Assembly (NCBI RefSeq): GCF_963422355.1
Contig: NC_085106.1
Span: 4,766,505 to 4,830,504 of the forward strand
Origin: Corticium candelabrum
Taxonomy: Eukaryota > Porifera > Homoscleromorpha > Homosclerophorida > Plakinidae
Direction of reading: 5' to 3'
Length of the DNA: 64,000 bases
Position numbers and translations under genes: made by a program. Of the stretch, positions 58,222 through 64,000 are shown piece by piece (position 1 is the stretch's first letter; the number at the start of each line of letters is the position of its first letter). A model generated the notes under the pieces. It was not told where the DNA came from and made no database searches. It was given only the letters and a program-made list of their open reading frames with translations.

Positions 58222-59127
58222 CTAGTGAGAGAAAAACAACACAAACAGTTAATTGACATGTCTACAAATACCGACTTAGATACTTTGAGACTGCATATTC
58301 TAAGATGTACAAACCACTCAAAAGTATAAAATCGCTGCTACTAAACTAGAAGAAACTGACTAAACAGGTCTACTGTGGCCATTTTAATTGTGCTGTGCAC
58401 GTACATCAATAACAAAATCTAATAAAAATGCTCATAATTAATTTCTATTCTTTACGCCTTCATGAGGCGGACTCGGGATCTCAAAAAGAGAGAAGGAGCA
58501 CAGACACATTATGCTTAACCACGCCTATATTGCGGTAAATATAACAAACTTGTCCCAGAAAACCGATGACTACGTTTGAAAAGACCACTTAAAAGGACCT
58601 ATACAATACGTATAGACAATTCTATCAAATCAAACGCTCAGTTTATTCGCTACAAGACAAAATCTGCTCAATCCTGGATGCAAATAGAACTGCAATGTTT
58701 GTATTACAAGACAAGCAAGCGAATAGAGGCAAGATCGGGCCCCCTAAGGGCACCCTGTGCTTTCCTTGGTGTAAACCAGGCCTGCCAGACTACACATTTG
58801 CGTTGATTTTGGATTCAGCCGCAGTGGTGTTGTCCAGAACTGAGGACGACAGCCTCATGCTTTATTCTCTAGTGCTTGATTTTTTACTTGCCTGCTTCAT
58901 CAACATGTACCTAGACACGCGCACAGATGGACGTAACTAGCACTTTCGAAGATTGAACGTACCTGTAGGAACCGTTCGCCAGGGGATGACTTGATCAAAT
59001 GACAGACAAGCTTCTTTGTTCGGTAGAAATGGATGCAAATCTGTCCACGTGTAGAAACTGTGACGTACATAACTTGCCTCCAATGAGCGTCCTCACACAA
59101 ATATGAAATCTGGTGTCTAGACGTTGT
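58222..59127. other. No gene recognised
   Basis: Short frames only (58576..58806 and 58695..58940) with no known domain. The part up to about 58500 may be an intron of GIY-YIG copy 2. Confidence 0.3.
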
Positions 59128-59400
59128 GTTCATACCACATAGAGATATCATCTATTTTTTCCGGTTGATATGGAAAGTGCTCACGTGGAGAAAGAGTTGC
59201 ACAACTTGCGCCCAATCAGCTGTCTTGTAACACATGTTGTTCATGCCACAGTTAGATCTTATCTATATTTTCCGGTTGCTGTTCACATAAAGAAAGCATT
59301 ACACAACTTGCACCCAATCTACTCGTACATTAGTTGATTATAATATAAAACCTTCGGGTGTACAGCTATCTCATCTATATTTCCTGTTTGACAAACTTTC
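59128..59400. repeat. Tandem repeat, about 111-bp unit, 2-3 copies
   Basis: Units start at 59128, 59239 and about 59350. Each has a CACA-GAT-ATC-ATCTAT stretch, then TTTTCCGGTTG, and in the first two GCACAACTTG or ACACAACTTG followed by CACCCAATC or CGCCCAATC. Identity is about 75 percent. Confidence 0.65.
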
Positions 59401-60969
<1,569 letters not shown>

Positions 60970-61366
60970 ATGTCGACGTCTCTACCTGTCTCTGACATTT
61001 GCCTGGATCTAGCAATATTTTGCGGCAAATTTGCAGATATACCATGCCTGGAGTCAAAAACAGTGCGAGTTTTCGTCAGCTCTACTTTCGGAGGTAGGCC
61101 TAAAGAGGCATGCGTAAAGACGTTTTTACAATGACGATCTAGTAAGTGATTGCCCACACATAGATACGGTGGAAGAGAGGAACAGACTGATGCGTGAAAC
61201 GTTTCCTTCCCTGAGGTCCTACTGTCTCAAAGTTGGGCTAGAATTCGAGGTTGCTGATATGCGATGGGGTGTGAGAGACGACGCAATTACCGGCCATTTG
61301 ACAAGTTTCATCTGCCTCCGGGAAATACAAAATTGTCAGAGAGTGTCTCCTGGCCTTAACTTTATG
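60970..61366 (+). CDS. NACHT/WD-type protein, first two coding exons (DUF4062 N-terminus)
   Basis: Exon 1 is 60970..61093 from ATG to TCGGAG|GTAGGC (phase 1). Exon 2 is 61164..61366 from ACACATAG|ATACGG to TTTATG|GTAAGA (phase 0). The protein starts MSTSLPVSDICLDLA and has CLESKTVRVFVSSTFGDTVE, with the exon join inside that motif, then ERNRLMRETFPSLRSYC and FEVADMRWGVRDDAITGHLT with SFICLREIQNC after it. This is the DUF4062 module at the N-terminus of NWD1, TEP1-like and NPHP3-like proteins, normally followed by a NACHT or other P-loop NTPase and WD or TPR repeats. Those parts are not found up to 64000, so the gene runs out of the window or is truncated. Confidence 0.75.
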
Positions 61367-63374
61367 GTAAGATTTTCTGAGGTGTAGTAGGGATTGGTAA
61401 TTAATTTATATTAATTAACTTGAACCTTGAAACTAAATTTGAGTGAGGGTGCATGGATTGAAGAGCATTTGCATATCTAGTTAGGAAAGCACATGAATTG
61501 AGTGCTGATGTATTGAGTGCTGATGTATTGAGTGCTGATGATAAATGTGTCATTATATGCCCCTCCATGATGGGTACGTGGGGTCTTTATTTTTGGGCAG
61601 GTGAGCCCAGCAGGATACATGTTCCTGTGTAGTCCACAGAGCGATCAAGGACTAGCCAATTCGATATAGATTGCAGGCATTACAGTGACACACCACACCT
61701 AGTGGGTATCAATGACCACCAGGAAAGCACTGAACGTCATCGTCAACGGAACGGACCATTCGCAAGATCACAGAAACTCCCCAACGACTGAAACGAGTCA
61801 TAGTGTCATGGACAAAGCTAGACAAACATGAGAAAGAAAGAACCTTTATTCAAACACTGATGTAACTGCATGTATGCCGGCCATTACAGAGAGACTGGCA
61901 AGACAGGTTAGAATATAGCCATACACAATATTGAATAACATCATACGTTGCATGCGGAAAGCTATAGGTTATGTCAACTGTTAAGGGTACTGATGCTTCT
62001 AACAGAAATGAGCAAACGGCACAACAGAGAGGGACATTTTTGCTTGAACTTACCACATGTACTAAACAGCTTACTATAGGCTATAACACTGACTACAGAA
62101 ACAATGCTATTCTTATTCAAAATTATAAAATAATTTGACTGCTGATATCTTTGTCTTAGCAAGCGTTTATAGAGCAAGAAACTCTATGATTGATGTAATT
62201 AAACTTATATTGAAGTTGATAGTTTTAGAAGCACACTAGCAAAGCTGTCCTATTGCTGTTAACTTGGCACGAACATTCATCATTTGCAGACTTACTGTAA
62301 GGAGTGAAACTTTTTGTTTGCTCTTGTATCATTACCCGAGGTCCAGATATCCGGGCTACAGGCATAGTGGTCGTATGCACGACCGTACGACTATATTTAT
62401 ACTCAATTAGGTCAGATGCAAGTGAAGCTATTCCGACCAATAGACGAGAAGTGGTGTCAGTACCAAACAATAGACGAACGTGATGTCATCATAAGGCTCC
62501 ACCTCTCTTTGTGTTTGGCAGTTGTGCTACGAATATTCAGTCACTGTGCGTCCATCCTGTTCATGTTGTCTAGTCCTTTGCTCTAGATAAGGGTTTAGCA
62601 AGTAGAAACAACACCTAATCTACATTTGTAACGTGCATGTTTCCCAACAACAGCCAGGCGTCTAGTAAACGTGTGCTTTACTCCGGCCAACATGTGAGGC
62701 GAAGATGGCCTAGCATCGAGGCTACCTGACTTGTAACATTTGGCTTGTTCCACAGTGTTTCTGCATAGATAGTGATTCTACAGTCTAACAGCTTGAATTT
62801 TTGGTGTGTGGCTAATTATTATTACCATATCCAAAGTCAGAGCGAACAGAGAAGCTTAGCCTAATCTTGCACATGCATGTTTTCCCACATTTATGTTTTG
62901 TTTGGCTCTGGCGGCTTGGGTTTGTATTATTATGACAACATTTGCCTATTTAGCTGTGGGCCTAAATGATTACGGTTAGACATTGATAGCTGTGTCAATA
63001 CGGTAGGCGTAACCGCCACGTGAGGGGATTTCCAACGGTTTTGAATTCATGAGTGTATGTGCCTCCGGATCCTTAGCTGCCTTACATACACTGTACACTG
63101 GTCTTAGCATGTGGTGTGCATGTACACCAGCCGAGGGTTTAGCACTGTAGTGCTTCTCTATTCATTTATATTTGAATCTTTAATTCTTTACCATTGATAG
63201 GTATTTCTTTTTATCTGTGAATTGTGTCTAGAATACTTCAAGACTTTGCGATACTTCTACACCTTTGGTATACATGTGTGCATGTCATTTTGAATACCAT
63301 TGACGCATTCAAGACTGTTTGCGCTTGTAGTTAATGAGCTCTTGTTCGTTCAATCAAACAGATAGCATGTCCAA
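61367..63374. other. Presumed intron of the NACHT/WD-type gene; no gene seen
   Basis: Contains three tandem copies of a 15-bp ATTGAGTGCTGATGT unit (about 61498..61542). The next expected exon of a DUF4062-NACHT protein (a GQKYGYR-like segment) was not found. Confidence 0.35.
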
Positions 63375-63920
63375 GGCTGTGTTTCCACTAGCTTCACGTT
63401 AGACTAGTTTAAATGAGTTTATCAACTAACCCCTTCAAGAAGGTGACTGTTTCCACTAGGACGTAAATGTACATCCGGTATTCAGAGAGATCTGTTTTGC
63501 AATGGCATAGTATTCCTTGAATGACACTTGCTGTGATACACGGGGCTGCCCTATCACCAAGGCAGAGCACCAGTCAGTCGTCACCAAGACTTCAATTTCA
63601 GCATCTAAGTACATGTCGTAGCTGCTGATTTCCCTCCTTTATATGATGATACTTCCATCTTTTGAGGCAGTCCCATACCAACAAAATAATAGTAGATACC
63701 ATCAAAAAGCATTCTCAGTGACCATGTGCAAGCACGCACCTTACTATCACGTGACAGTTAAATCTAAACTACTTTCTAAACATGCTGCAAACCAGGTTTT
63801 GGGAAATTGGTTTTTGTATAGAATGTAACTGGTTTAGTGCAGATGGAAACAGGTAATCCTTAAACCAGTTTAGCTTAAAGCACTTGTTAACTGTTTCAAG
63901 TGCTAATGGAAACGCGACCC
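63375..63920. mobile_element. MITE with GTTTCC ends
   Basis: The left end GGCTGTGTTTCCACTAGC and the inverted right end GGGTCGCGTTTCCATTAGCA match over about 18 bp. Further GTTTCCACTAGG and AGATGGAAACAG motifs lie inside. Non-coding, about 546 bp; PIF/Harbinger-like by its ends, but the family is uncertain. Confidence 0.55.
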
Positions 63921-64000
63921 AAATGTTGATTTGTGGTATACTGCAGTAATTAATTATACAAGGATTATATTGATATCACTTGTTGCTACTCGGCAAAGTG

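Overview
The window is eukaryotic and almost certainly from an early-branching marine invertebrate; a sponge is my best guess (moderate to low confidence). Host genes are split by GT-AG introns, the DNA is AT-rich, long (TG)n and (TA)n arrays are common, and most of the sequence is transposable-element debris. The host proteins (CARD, Roc-COR-death, DUF4062 N-terminus of a NACHT/WD protein, GIY-YIG) are of kinds expanded in basal animals. There is no bacterial gene organisation.

Layout. 1-8.8 kb: a transposon with about 165-bp inverted repeats (422..8787) carries a decayed LINE. A complete Ty3/Gypsy element (4412..8716, minus strand) with matched LTRs, an AAAGT target duplication, PBS and PPT split its right inverted repeat. 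8.9-9.5 kb: exons of a CARD gene (minus). 9.8-17.1 kb: Polinton/Maverick remnants (DNA polymerase B, capsid, small basic protein, adenain-like protease) tangled with a second Gypsy element (plus). 17-20.7 kb: tRNA-derived SINE and MITEs. 20.7-25.7 kb: CARD plus coiled-coil gene (plus), its long intron filled with repeats. 25.9-28.9 kb: foldback MITEs, a (TG)n array and a SINE fragment. 29-36.1 kb: three head-to-tail copies of a LINE with a C-terminal restriction-like endonuclease. 36.4-40.1 kb: the best gene of the window, a Roc-COR GTPase-like protein ending in two death-type domains. 42.4-44.3 kb: an interleaved double inverted repeat. 44.6-46.2 kb: a decayed Tc1/mariner. 47.1-51.8 kb: a MITE and two more LINEs. 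53-58.2 kb: two GIY-YIG domain exons flanking a third Gypsy fragment (minus). 61-61.4 kb: first two coding exons of a NACHT/WD-type gene. 61.4-64 kb: mostly unassigned, with one MITE.

Common theme. The host genes that can be read (two CARD proteins, one Roc-COR-death protein, one DUF4062/NACHT-type start) all belong to families used in death-fold or STAND signalling. The window may therefore be part of an innate-immunity or cell-death gene cluster that is heavily invaded by mobile DNA. This is inference from domain content only. Nearly all transposon ORFs carry frameshifts and stops. Some single-base shifts, for example in the GIY-YIG exons, could be assembly errors.
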